Below the pieces are notes generated by a model. It did no database searches, was not told the origin of the DNA, and was given only the letters and a program-made list of their open reading frames with translations. From Chrysoperla carnea (lineage: Eukaryota; Arthropoda; Insecta; Neuroptera; Chrysopidae), in assembly GCF_905475395.1 (NCBI RefSeq), contig NC_058337.1, forward strand, positions 137,785,960 to 137,849,959: a stretch of 64,000 nt of DNA, written 5' to 3'. A program made the translations under genes and the position numbers. Positions 11,640 to 23,900 of the stretch are shown piece after piece (position 1 is the stretch's first letter; each line of letters begins with the position of its first letter).

Positions 11640-13430
11640 AGTCTGCATCAAATCCGGTAGTTCCTTTTTTTTGCAGACTTGTTTATTATGTTGGTCTAAT
11701 AAAGAATTCAAGTTTGTGACCTCGAGCGCTGAACGCAACTTTGTCAAAAATCGAAAAAAATCCGTGAAAATTTTGGATTTTGAAGCTTATAACACTGAAG
11801 GGCTAGTTTTTTTATAAATACTTTTCAAATCGTTTTTAAAGTAGATTAAATTTGCTACATTTGCCTGCATCAATTAAAGAAGAACAAGAACAATCACATA
11901 CCCGATTTAAGCGAAAACTAAAAAAATATCTTATAGAAATTGAACCATACGACCTCAATATACTTGTAAGAGCAAATTTTCTACGATAAGAAAATTTGAA
12001 GAATATCTTCAAATTTTCTTTACGGTTTAGTTATTAACATCTGTTGAAGCCTTTACTGTTATTTACATTTTTTGCTTATTATTGTTTTTAACCCGTTATA
12101 TATTGTTATTGTTTACATTTTTGCTATCGAATTTATATATATCTTTATTTGTCCCATTGCTTTATTGCTATCAATTATGTATGACAATTTGTATACCATA
12201 ATGTAATGATCTTTGCAATTAAATATTATTATTATTGTTATTATACTTTCCGAGATAAAGCCTTTCAAAATTTATCGACGTAGCTTTATACATCAGAGCT
12301 AACGTCAAATCCGGTAGTTCTGATTTTTAGCAGACTTGTTTGAGACGTTGTCGCAATAAATAATCCAAGTTTGTGACCTCGAGCGTTGAACGCAACTTCG
12401 TTAAAAATCGAAAAAACCCCGCGAAAATTTTGGCTTTTTCTGATCTTGGCGATTACAACCATGAACGGTTTGAAGTATCTTTTGAAAATGTTTTTAAAGT
12501 AGACTAAATTTGCTACAATATGAGACTAAAATCGTCTCTGTAGACACAATAGATCGAGATAAATCTTTTCAAAGTTTATCATTTTTTCTAACTTCGCAAT
12601 TTTCTGCAATATATTATGTCGTTTTGAACGAATTTTGACAATGAACAACACTAGCACACGTGGTCGGAGGTAAGTGGAAATACCTCCCGCTAGAGTTGTT
12701 GGAATGACGTCTTAAAAATTGCAAAAAATTGCGAAATTAGAAAAAATGATGAATTTTGAAAAGCTTTTTCTCGGAAACTATTGGATCTTTAGTCTCGTAT
12801 TATAGCAAATTTAGTCTACTTTAAAAACATCTTAAAATGGTACTTCAAAAACTACCACTTTAGGGTTATAATCGAAAAAATCTGAAAGTTGCGTTCGTCG
12901 CTCGAGGTCACAAATTTAGATTATTCATTGGCACAACATCTTAAACAAGTCTGCTAAAAATCAGAACTACCGGATTTTGTTGAAAATATGTAATTATAAT
13001 ATTGCTTAATTCAATGAACTTACACGCGCTAAGTATGTATGTCAAATTATTATTTATATAATGCTTTGACTGCATTTATTTAATTTTAATTTAATATATA
13101 GACTCACATTTTTGAAAATACACTACTTCTAAATATTTAACCACAAGAGCTTTATTTCGATTTCCTCAACAGATTTGACGTTAGATACGTCGATAAATTT
13201 TGAAAGGCTTCATCTCGGAAAGTATTGGGTCTACAGAGTCCATTTTCGTCTCATATTGTAGCAAATTTAGTCTGCTTTAAAAACGCTCTGAAAAAGATTT
13301 ATAAAAAACTAGTCCTTTAGAATTATAATCGATAAAATCCGAAATTTTCACTGATTTTTCGATTTTTGACAAAGTTGCGTTTAGCTCTCGAGGTTACAAA
13401 CTTGGTTTATTCATTGGAATGTTACAAAAT
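11640..13430. repeat. Nested multi-arm palindrome
   Basis: A block with CCGGTAGTTC, GCAGACTTGTTT, GTGACCTCGAGCG and TTTAAAGTAGA occurs in forward orientation at about 11650-11880 and 12305-12530. It occurs in reverse at about 12790-12985 and again at about 13230-13430. An extra arm pair, GCCTTTCAAAATTTATCGAC (about 12260) and its complement (about 13190), encloses the inner pair. The result is a hairpin with two concentric arm sets centred near 12620. No frame codes for a protein. Confidence 0.75.
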
Positions 13431-13835
13431 TTACAATATATCTGTTAAATGCAACAAAAAATAATAGTTTCTCCTTGCTACCAAATGTTGTAAAACGATA
13501 CAAATGATTAGTAATTAATTAAATAATGAATAAATGAGAGTTCGACGGACATTAGAAGCGGATACCAGATGTTAAATTTGGGCCTGGCGATAGTGGTTGT
13601 GTTTGGTACTGCGCAGCCTAAATTAACAGGGAATAATCCTAAAATGTACAGGTAATATACCTTTTAAAAGTATGTTAGTATGTCTGTAATTTTAATATTA
13701 TGTTATTTAAGTATACAAAACCCTAAAATTAAAAAAATTAAAAAAAAAATCAATAGAATTATATAAGATAATTAAAAAAAAAAAGAATGCTGACTGCTGC
13801 TGTTTTCACTAAAATTATATAAAAACAACAACGCC

Positions 13836-14661
13836 TATTGACTATGTGCATGAAGCCAAGTGGCGCCAACTAGTGGAAAGTGTAGAACTATTCACCTGTC
13901 ATGCGGCCATTGTTTTTCTTTGTATACATTGAACTGCATGTAAAAAGAGCAGAAAGTTTTTTGCAATACTTGTTATAATTATTATATACTAACGCCAAAA
14001 AAGGTATTGTAATTATTAAATAAACATTCGTTAGCTATTTCAACTCGTTCTCAATAAAAATGTGTATTAAATGTAGAAAAATGAAATAGCATTATAGTAT
14101 TTAAATGTGTGTTAAAAAGAGTACACAATATTTTACAACCACCATGTGGAGTTGGTATCATATTTAAACAGAAGTGTAACAAGGATACCAAATACACAAA
14201 TATTAAACACTATATATTAAAGAGAGATAACAACTAAATAAAGATAACATTATACACAAAATGCAATAAAAATCTTTATTTTACACTTAAAGATTGAAGT
14301 CGATTGAATATTATAAAGTATAACGTTAATTATTAAACAAAGACACATATATTAACATCGTTATATTTTGTGTCCTTATTTTGATTATAAAAATTTATTG
14401 AGAAAATAGCATTAATAATTTTAATATTTAAACTGAGATTAAATAGGTAGAATTCGAAATATTTACCAAAGTATAATACTAGTATAATATAAATACACTA
14501 TACAATATATACTACATTTTGTACTCTATATTAAAAGTAGTTGTCAATGTATTTTCAATGTACATTGTCGGCGGCTGGCGTGTAAATAGTTCGGCATTTT
14601 TCCGTCGGCGCGCCACGTGTATTGCCAAACCTAAGACCCTCCCCCTTGCACATAGTCCATA
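13836..14661 (-). mobile_element. Non-autonomous DNA element M1, copy 2
   Basis: Inverted relative to copy 1 and about 826 bp long, without the 81-bp duplication. It is flanked by a further inverted pair: 13582-13635 (GGCGATAGTGGTTGTGTTTG, GCGCAGCCTAAAT) matches the complement at about 14884-14922, so this copy sits inside an older palindromic element. An 85-codon minus-strand frame at 14512-14769 combines element sequence with a chance hydrophobic start and is not called as a gene. Confidence 0.8.
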
Positions 14662-15202
14662 CGACCGCGGCCATCTTACACACTTGTAAATTGTCATAAC
14701 ATAAAGTATATACAATACTAATGTCATTAGTATTGCAATATTTTTCATAACTTTTCCGCTTTTATTCAAGGTTTAGCAACCGAATTAGCGTCTGGCAAAT
14801 TAATTTTAGTTTTTTTACACTTAAATTACATAACATTAAAATTATACTAAAACACTTTTAAAAGGATTATTACCTGTACATTTAGGCTGCGCAGTACCAA
14901 ACGCAACCACTACCAGCCAAATGGATCAAGTTCTATCGAAAAAAGCAAGAGGAACAACATATCATAAAATCAGCAATAATAAAATTCTCTATCGAAAACG
15001 TTGCGAGCTCCTGTACTATATGATGTTAATAAAAGCGTGTTAAAAAGCGCATGTATTTCAAATATGATGGAAGCGATGGGATTTAATTAGGATGCCACTC
15101 ACCTTGCATTGTCATTCAAACTAAAGATGTATTATTCAAATTAAGATGAGCATCTCTGTGGGCTGTATTATGCATTTTGTTAAAATATATCCCCTTAAGG
15201 AA

Positions 15203-16416
15203 GCTCCGTATACTTAGCAGATAAAATTGTTATTTTTCACTAAAACTTTCGAAAAAAAACTTTCCATTCATTTGGGAATCGTTTGGGAGGATTTGGGAAT
15301 ATAATTTTAGAATTTGGGAATTATTAGTTTTCCTGTAATTAATGATTCTTTTTTCAGCGTATAGTTAGCAGGTAGGAAATTAAATCCACTTAATTTTTAT
15401 GTTATTCGAAAGGAAATCATTTGGGAATTACGATAAACACGGTTTCAGAGTTTGGGAATGTATAATTAATTAATTACACCTATTTTTTAGTTGATTGATA
15501 GGTTATGTTAATTAACCGTACACCGTTAATTAACCGTAATTATTATCAAATAACGTAGAAATGGTGAAAAATTTAATTTTTTATCTTCTATGTATACGCT
15601 TTGAAAAACTAATTAATTACATGAAAACTAATCAGTCCTAAATAATAAAATTATATTCCTAAATCTTCCCAAACGATTCCCAATTGAATAAGAACAGTTT
15701 TTAGGGAAAATAAAACTTAACATTCACATAAATTATAAAATAAATTATTCAGTAATATTTGAATATTGGCGCCATACTGCTATATAACAATTAATGGTTC
15801 AGGTATGGAGTGTAGAGTAAAAGGAGAATCATCTCTTATGACTGTTTGACCAAAAAAGTGTCCACAAAATAGCATTAAATAAAGTGGCTATAATGGCGCT
15901 TATGTAGCAAAAGGGTGTTTGATGTAAGTTTCTCTATCCTACTCTAATAACTTGTTTAGTTCTCTATCCTACTCTTATTACTTTGAGCACATGTTTTAAA
16001 ATGTACACTTTTGATACAACTGCGCTATCCTTATTTAATGCTTTACGACGGACACTTTTTATTTACAGAGATGGTTCTCCTTTTACTCTACACTCCATAG
16101 GTTCAGGTGTGCGGTTAATTAACATAACCTATAAATCAACTTAAAAAATAGGTGTAATTAATTAATTATACATTCCCAAACTCTGAAACCGTGTTTATCG
16201 TAATTCTCAAATGATTTCCTTTCGAATTACATAAAAATTAAGTGGATTTAATTTTCTACCTGCTAACTATTCGCTGAAAAAAGAATGATTAATTATAGGA
16301 AAACTAATAATTCCAAAATTCTAAAATTATATTCCCAAATCCTTCCAAACGATTCCCAAATGAATGGAAGTAGTTTGAGTGAAAAATAACAATTTTATGT
16401 GCTAAGTATACGGAGC
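15203..16416. mobile_element. Foldback element, small relative of the 39-44 kb foldback
   Basis: Ends are GCTCCGTATACTTAGCAGAT and its complement finishing GTATACGGAGC. Arms carry the repeated words TTTGGGAATCGTTTGGGAGG, GCGTATAGTTAGCAGGTAGG and AACCGTACACC. The interior holds one reverse-oriented copy of the ~366-bp unit that is amplified in the large element. A separate 296-bp MITE interrupts it at 15804-16099. No transposase frame is present. Confidence 0.85.
15804..16099. mobile_element. 296-bp MITE with 8-bp target duplication
   Basis: Terminal inverted repeats TATGGAGTGTAGAGTAAAAG and CTTTTACTCTACACTCCATA are bordered on both sides by the same 8 bases, GGTTCAGG (15796-15803 and 16100-16107). 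An 8-bp duplication fits hAT, P or Merlin-type transposases; the terminal sequence alone does not decide between them. It lies inside the 15.2-16.4 kb foldback and is therefore younger than it. Confidence 0.9.
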
Positions 16417-16426
16417 TTAGTACGTC

Positions 16427-16535
16427 CCGAGAGTTATTTGTATCGTATATATTCATATCGTATGTATTCGTATGACGTATATATTCGTATGTCGTGTATA
16501 TTCGTATGTCGTATGTATTCATATGTCGAGAGTTG
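16427..16535. repeat. Short minisatellite (ATTCGTATGTCGTAT type)
   Basis: About seven variants of a ~16-bp word (TATATTCGTATGTCGT) follow each other directly after the foldback end. No other feature overlaps. Confidence 0.75.
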
Positions 16536-16539
16536 TATA

Positions 16540-17403
16540 TGAAGTATTTCGCTAGTAGCTAGTGACATCTATTTGAAACTTATACATTCTAAAGATCATT
16601 TGACACTATAGATTATTTGATTATAAAGGTCAGATAACACTACTAATCTAATTTTCGTACCGTTTCTTATTCACTTCCAATTTCTCACGTAAAGCTTTAG
16701 AAAATAAAGGTTTTGAAAGTTATTAGTTTATTTTTAATCATAACCCGCTCAAGATGCGTTTATAGTGGTCTTACTTTAAAAAATGGTAAAAAAAAGCCGT
16801 AGGTAGCTTGTTTTTTATTCTAAGCATAAGTATTTTTGCATTAATATCCTAATGCTGTAATATTTTCTTTAGCAATTTTTACTTAAACCTGCTTCTAAAT
16901 ATATATATCTTCGTAAGCTTGGTATACCCAAAAACAATCCCCTAGTGAGAATTCATAATTAAGTCAGAACTTAAACCCGCCTACATGACCTATGTAAATG
17001 TAAAATGATAAAATTATCCCTATTTTTTTATAAAATAGTAATGTATAAATTTTATACACCGATTTTAGTATAATTAAACTAAATATTTAAAAGAAAAAAA
17101 TGTATACATCTGCGAAATTTTCCACAGTTGTTTATTAGGTTGTAAAAACTTCGTAAAAAAGTGTCGACCTCTTAGAGGCATGCCTAACCTCTTGCTTTTG
17201 AGGGGTGTAGTTGGGGGAGGGTAATTAGTTTTTTACAATTTAACAAAAAAACTATGCATTAAATTAAAAAAAAATTCAAATGAAGGTTCTAGCTCAAGTA
17301 TTTGGGCAAATTTTCCTTTTTCTCTCGACTTTCTAGCTTCAAAATTGACCGAGATATGAAAATTTTTAAATAGAATTTTTTTGCTTATTCAATTAATTAA
17401 AAA
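16540..17403. other. Intergenic, nothing recognised
   Basis: AT-rich sequence without a supported frame or repeat boundary. Confidence 0.45.
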
Positions 17404-17640
17404 AGTACCCATCTTGTAAACCGTTAGAGATAGAACACAAGTTTAAATGTAAAAGTTTTTCCTTATAAAAAAAATTAACAACTTTTATTTGAATCATTCT
17501 GTCGTAAACATCACTGTTTACTCGTGAGGGTGTAACTTAGAAATAAACTTGGACGTCCATTTTCCAAAACTATAAAAACTATTAAAAAAAAAAGTGTTGA
17601 TTTTTTTCAAATTAACTTCAACTAGTGTTTTTGTGAAACA
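17404..17640 (+). repeat. F1 repeat family fragment
   Basis: Contains the F1 words ATCTTGTAAACCGTTAGAGA and GTAAACATCACTGTTTAC, then the CAAAACTATAAAAACTATT type flank seen beside other F1 copies. It is truncated and diverged. Confidence 0.65.
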
Positions 17641-17880
17641 TTCTAGAAAAACAAAAAAAATTTCAGAAAATACTTTTGAAAATATCGAAATTTAGGTCTA
17701 TCTATTGTCTTCAGTTTTTGTCTTTTGTTTTCAATCAATTTAAAGTGATTTAAACAATTTCAATTGAGTAAACATTGCTTTCTCTCTCGTTCGATAGAAA
17801 GACAGCCTGGTGCGCAGTTCAAAGTACGCAACGACCGATGACTACAGCGCACAGATAGGCGCTGTAACAAGAATGTATGT

Positions 17881-18180
17881 AAAGGCGCAATTCCACTGAA
17901 GCAACACTGGGTGACATGTTGCTCGATGTTGCCAAGTGTTGCTTATTGTAGCGCGCGACAACGTAGTCAATTAAATTTGTCCAGATTCCACGTTGCATGC
18001 TACAATCCGCACCGATCCGTTCACTGTTGGATAGACGACGACACTGTTCAACTTTTAGCATGCGCCAAGCAGATATATTTTTTGTCGCTTTGTATTCCCT
18101 CTACCTCTATTGAAATACTATGTGTAGCATACTTCAATGCCGTATGCTAATGTTGCCTCAATGAAATTGCGCTTTAATAA
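17881..18180. repeat. About 300-bp MITE, possibly PIF/Harbinger-like
   Basis: The left end GGCGCAATTCCACTGAAGCA and right end TGCCTCAATGAAATTGCGC are imperfect inverted repeats, with TAA trinucleotides near both ends. The interior is relatively GC-rich (GCGCGCGACAACG region) compared with its surroundings. The overlapping frames on both strands (17819-18061 and 17911-18150) are products of this element. It ends about 200 bp before the RING gene and may overlap that gene's promoter. Confidence 0.6.
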
Positions 18181-18385
18181 TTTAGCCACGGGCGCTTATA
18201 ACTCGGCATAGTAGTTTCACTTCCTTATATATGAATTCGTGAGCAAAAGTTTTTTATTTATTTTATATTATTAGGTTGGCTTTATTACTTAGAACGCAGA
18301 ATCTGATTGCTATTCAACTGTTATTTGACAATTATAAAAGTTGGCTTGCTTAGTATTAAAATCTTAAACTTTCTACTCCAAAAAA

Positions 18386-19101
18386 ATGTCTCAGTTTCGT
18401 TTAGTTTGTAATTTTCGACAATGTTCTAAAGTACTGCTCAAATCAGCGTATGTTACAACATGTTCGCATATATTTTGTACCAAACATACTTTGTTAGAAA
18501 TATTTACGGAACCTAACTTAATTTGCCCCGCATGTAACATGCGACTAGAAACATCTAAACATATCAAGCGTGTAAATTTAAAACCAGATGAAATCACTAA
18601 ATCGGTATGTAAAAATTTATCTTTACAAAAACAATTGAAATAATTTTACCAAAATTTTTATCCATAGCTAATGCTGGCAGGATTAAGGCAAGATTTAATT
18701 ATAGATATTGCCAGAAGGGGATTGAAATTTTTAGGAAATCAAATGGATAATAGGATTTTACATTTAAAAAATACTTTAAAAATCCTTATGGAAAATATTT
18801 CGAAAACTCATGCTGAGTCTGAAGAAAGAACTGAAACATATCAGCGTGAAATTGAATGTAAGTTGCATCTCGACAACCATTGGCCACTAATTTTTGAAAT
18901 CTTTTTTAAATTTTTATAATAATATATTCTAGCTTTAAAGGAAGAATTGAATGTAAGAAAGACGCGCTACAATATTTTGATAAAACAATACCAGAAGAGA
19001 GCCAAAGCGCATAACAGATTAAGAGTAGGTGTAGTATTAATTTTTGTAAATTTTAAAATTTATAGGGTTTCTTCCAGACACTGTATAGAAGCAGGAAATA
19101 A
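18386..19101 (+). CDS. CCNB1IP1: RING-finger meiotic crossover protein, CCNB1IP1/HEI10 family (4 exons)
   Basis: Exons inferred: 18386-18604, 18668-18857, 18933-19024, 19066-19101. Donors are GTATGT, GTAAGT and GTAGGT; acceptors are ATAG, CTAG and ATAG. The frame stays open across all joins and gives about 178 residues. Residues 10-52 form a RING (C9, C14, CSHIFC, H, CPAC) of the family's type. Exon 2 opens with LMLAGLRQDLIIDIARRGL, closely matching the family motif after the RING (LAGLRP...D). A coiled-coil-like, charged stretch follows and ends at HNRLR/GFFQTLYRSR, aligning with the family's QKLQGLYDSLRLR segment. HEI10 proteins are SUMO/ubiquitin E3-type factors that mark crossover sites on the synaptonemal complex. 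Human CCNB1IP1 is longer (277 residues); the disordered tail is absent. Intron 3 would be only 41 bp, so the last join is the least certain. Confidence 0.85.
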
Positions 19102-19235
19102 GTCACGTTACTGGAACGTTTAGTACGTTTTAACCGATATACTAAACGTTCCGCCGACTCGATGGAAATTCGTATGTCCCTTTCAGTTCATGCTAGATCG
19201 GTTCCTTTGTACCTAGCTACAAATTTTTCTCCAAA

Positions 19236-19860
19236 AATATTCTTTCTATACCATGTATATATGAAATATACATAGTATATTAAGTTTAATCCCAAGTTTG
19301 TAACGCTTAAAAATATTGATGATACGAAAAAAATTTTGGTATAGGTGTGTTCATAGAATCACCTAATTAGTCCATTTCCGGTTGTCTGTCCGTCTGCACG
19401 TCTGTCTGCCAACACGATAACTCACAAACGAAAAGAGATATCAAGATGAAATTTTTATAGCGTACTTAGAACGTAAAAAGTGAGGTCGAGTTCGTAAATG
19501 AGCAATATAGTTCAATTGGATCTTGGGTCTGTAGGACCCATCCTGTAAACCGTTAGAGATAGAATAAAAGTTTAAATGTAAAAAATTAACCTTATAAAAA
19601 AATAAACAATTTTTGTTTAAAACATTTTCTTGTAAACATCACTGTTTACCCACGAGAGCGCTAATAAGGTGCAAATTTTATAGTATGTATTAGTATGGGA
19701 ATATTAGTTATGTGTGGGAATATTAGTTATGTATTTAAGAGTGGATATCTTTCTTTATTTACGTAACGTCAAAAAACAAACGATTGCGTTATCAATACTG
19801 TCTATACATGATATTTCAACAATTACTCGATCAATTGTTTGTTTTCATTTGTTTAATTTA
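19236..19860 (+). repeat. Dispersed repeat family F1, copy B
   Basis: Full-length copy from TATACCATGTATATATGAAA to TACATGATATTTCAACAATT and TTGTTTGTTTTCATTTG, containing CACCTAATTAGTCCATTTCC and GTAAACATCACTGTTTACCC. It lies just downstream of the RING gene. Confidence 0.8.
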
Positions 19861-20404
19861 ATCTCGAAAAATTAAGCGAAATATCAAAACATTTTATTCC
19901 GATTTTTCGAATTTTCATTTATAGCTTAAAAAAATTTAGTTAAATTGTTGTAGAAATGCCATAGAATTGTACTCTATAAAATATTTAAATTTTTAGATGC
20001 TAGTAAAAGATTACTTCATTTATCAAAAGTCTAAAGAAACGGCAATAAATCATCAACAATAACCAACTTCAATTTTCATTTTTATTTCTTAATTTTTAGT
20101 TTAAACTTAAACTTTTCATTGAATTATATATAATGATAGGGAAGCTGGTGACAAAAAAATTTTTGCATAATTTGAGCAAGAGCTCACGTTGAGAACACAT
20201 TGTATCGATAGTACTGACCCAATACATTAGTAATTAAGCTATTGATCTTCCAAGACGTATGCGTTGAAAAGTCTGGCCGCAATGCCCGAATTGTCATGAA
20301 AAATATTTTAAGTGACAATTTTACCAAAGCCGAAACTTAAAGTCAAAGAAATGAGAAAAAATTAATTTTCCATTAGAAAAATGTTGTAAAATTCGTCTCC
20401 CCAG

Positions 20405-20416
20405 GTGTTAGACATT
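20405..20416. repeat. Target-site duplication, left copy
   Basis: GTGTTAGACATT, identical to 26258-26269, bordering the A-tail side of the retrotransposon. The last T bases merge with the tail, so the exact edge may move by one base. Confidence 0.88.
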
Positions 20417-20924
20417 TTTTTTTTTTTTTTTTTATTTTTTTTTTTTAAAACTGGCTTTAGCTACTGCTATACAGCCATTAGCAATGGTACATTTAATTTA
20501 CAATGCAAAAAAAAAAATTAAAAATACATAAATTGAAACAAAAAGAAAATTATTTTCGGTAGTCCTAAAAACAAAAAACATTAAAATAAAAATTCATTAA
20601 TTTGAAAAAAGGAAGTAAAAAATTAGTTGTTTTTTTTTTCAGAGTTTAGGACAGATTACTTTCAGGTTTTGACACAAAAAAAAAACGAAAAATGTAAAAA
20701 AAAAAGGGGTGTTATAAAAAAAACGCAATTCTTATTGGATACTTAAAAATAGTTAAACGAGGACACATAAGGAATTAGAAGGATTTTCGTCGTCGGGACC
20801 CGCCGAGACTTTAAACAAAGGTACATGACAATAAAAACATAGGTTGGGGGCCGCGGAAATGTTTACAATAGAGAAGTGTTATGTTACATTACAGTCGAAA
20901 TGTTTAAAAATAACTTGTCTGTAT

Positions 20925-23900
20925 TTAAATTGGGAGTTGGGTCTTGTTAAGGAATGTGCAAATTGCAGAGAGGATTTCAAAATTGTTTAAGGATAGGAGA
21001 TGGGGCATATAATAAGGACCAAAAACACCCATACGGGCTAAGGAGCTTAGAAGTATAGGTCTATGTTGATTAAAGAGTGGGCAGGCGAAGGTAATATGAT
21101 TGATGCCACAATATTCATAGCCACATCTACAATTAGCGTTAGGAACAATATTTATTCTTTGTAGATGGGCGGGTAAACTGTTGTGTCCCGTTCTTAGGCG
21201 ACCAATTATTGTGATATTTTTCCTGCCCACATTCCATTCATGGAACCATGTTTGGAGTGCTGACGTGGGCTGTAGGTCAAACAATTTGCGCCCTTTTGTC
21301 GATGTGCTCCATATTCGGTTCCAATCATTCAACATAGACTTCTTACAGACAGCCCAGAGATCTTGTGCTGGTGGTGGTGAGCTGTCATGTACACCATTTT
21401 GGACTGCATCCCTAGCCAACATATCAACAAACTCGTTCCCACGTATACCAATGTGTGATGGACACCACACAAAGGCAACGGAGAAACGATTTTGAATTAG
21501 ATTAAGTACGGTGTTTTTAATCAATACTATAATAGATGGAGTTTTAGAAGAGATGGAATTTTGTTTAAGAAGGGAAAGTGAGCTCAGTGAGTCCGATATT
21601 ATAGCTGCTTTTTTTATGTTATTCGACTCCACGTATGAGAGAGCTTCTAAAATAGCGACACATTCTGCTGAAAAGCTGGAAAAAAATTCAGATATACTAA
21701 GAGAAGCAGAATGTGCGCTGGTAGTACAATGAAATGCAACTCCCACACGTGAATCTGCAGTCAACTTGGAGGCGTCTGTAAAGATGTAAGTGTAATTAGG
21801 AAGGATGGTGTAAAGGTAATCATTAAATGTGGAATTGGCAAAAAATGAACCATAAACAGCATCCTTCTTGCCAAGCCCACAATCAACAAACACCGGGATT
21901 TTTGTGTATCGGGATAGAAACTCAAAGGAGAAAAAGGGTGGTAACAGTGATTGGTAAATGGGAATTATCGCAAAGACACGATAAGCCACCACAAGGAAAG
22001 GAAGTTCTTTGTTTCTCCAATAGGAGGAGTTTAGACATTGGTTGTTAAACTGGATAAGTTTAGGAATTAAAGGGTGAGATAAGGAAGAATATTGGTTGAG
22101 GAAATATTTTTTTGCTAAATACAGACGACGGACTATTAATGGGGCATCCTCTGCCTCAATTAGTAGGGAATTAGTGGGACAGGAGCGCATTTGTCCAAGG
22201 GCAATGCGTAAGGATTGGTATTGGACTTTATCTATCTTTGAAGATCGGGAGTTAGATAATGGGCATAAAAGAAAGGAACCATAATCGATGAAACTTCGAA
22301 TGGTTTGTCTATACATTGCAAGCAATGTACTTTGGTCGGCTCCCCACCAAACTTTGGTGAGAGCACGAAGGATGTTAATTCGTGGTGTACATTTACTTAC
22401 AATATGGTCGACGTGTGAACTCCATTTCAGTTTTTCATCAAAAATGACTCCTAGGAATTTTGAGGATGCTTGACAGATGATAGCTGAATTGAGAAAAGGA
22501 ATGGATTCAACATTGCATCTATGCCTGGTGAAAACGATGGCTGAACTTTTTGGAGCAGATATTTCCAAATTGATAGATAATAAATGATTTTGTAATGTGG
22601 ACAAAGCGTTTGAAACATTATCTATAGCTGTTTGTAGGGTTTTGGAAGACGAATAAAGGACAAAATCATCTGCGTATTGCAGGAGCTGGATGGGAGGCTG
22701 ATTTACAGTTTGTAAACCAGTGGTATATATATTGAAAAGGAGAGGGCTTAAAACTGCACCCTGTGGCAAGCCTAAGAATGCAGTTCTAGGGCCGGATAAA
22801 TGATTTTGGGACTTTACAGTGAGATAACGAGCTTTTAAAAAATTGTATATATATGATGTTAGTTTAGAAGGAGCAGACAAAGACATAAGTATGTTGATAA
22901 GCATATTTATGTCAACATTGTCAAACGCTCCTTTCACGTCTATAAAGCAACAAACCAGGTATCCATTTTCGGAGAGAGCAATCTGAACATCAGTCAAGAG
23001 CATAGAGAGGTTATCTAGGGTAGACGATTTCTTACGAAAGCCTCGTGAGTACGGTGGGATTATGTTGTTATATTCACACCACCACTCTAACCTGTTTTTT
23101 ACCAGGTGTTCCATAACTTTTGATACACACGAGGCTAACGCAATTGGTCGATAGGATTGATGTGCATTAGGATCTTTATTGGGTTTCAGGATTGGAACGA
23201 TCATTGTGTGTCTCCATTCGTTTGGTACAGATGAATGCAAAAACAGTTGATTTAGTGCTGACAGAAATGATGTTTTGGCGTTGTCAGATATGTTTTTCAA
23301 CATGCTATAGGAAATATTATCTGGACCAGGGGACGAATCCACCAGACCAGACAAGACTTCCTCCAATTCATAGGTTTCAAACGGACAATCCAATGGATGA
23401 TCGTTCTGGATCAACGGAATTTCTATAGGGATTGGAACAAAATCCGGAGTTAAGTTTTGTAGGAAAACTAGGGGCCAAGTTTGATTATCAGCAGTAGGGG
23501 GATAAGGGTTAATGGCCTTTCTATACATCTTGACCTTATTCCAGATCTCTTTGATAGGCGTGTTCCTGGATAGACTTTCACAGAAAATCTTCCAGGAATT
23601 TCGCTTTTTCTCCTTAAATAGACGCCTGGTTAGTGCTTGGAGCCTTCTAAATGTGCAGAATCTCTCCGGGGTAAAATTACCCTTAAGAGATTTCAAGGCC
23701 TCCTTCCTTGCTTGTACTTGAGTCTTGCACTCGTTATCCCACCAGGGTGTGGGAGAAATAGGTTTTTTAGGAGGTTTGGAATATGGAATGGCCTGATCAC
23801 CAGCAGAAGTAATAGTTTGGTGAAAAACGGAATACCATTCCAAGGGATTATTTTCAGTTGTGAAAGTTGGAAGGGAATCGTCGACAATATGAGAGTACAA

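Noticed and set aside
14512..14769. 85-codon minus-strand frame with a hydrophobic, signal-peptide-like start
   Set aside because: Most of it reads through the M1 mobile element and the rest is AT-rich chance sequence; no family motif.
17819..18150. Overlapping frames on both strands
   Set aside because: Both arise from one GC-richer MITE with inverted ends.
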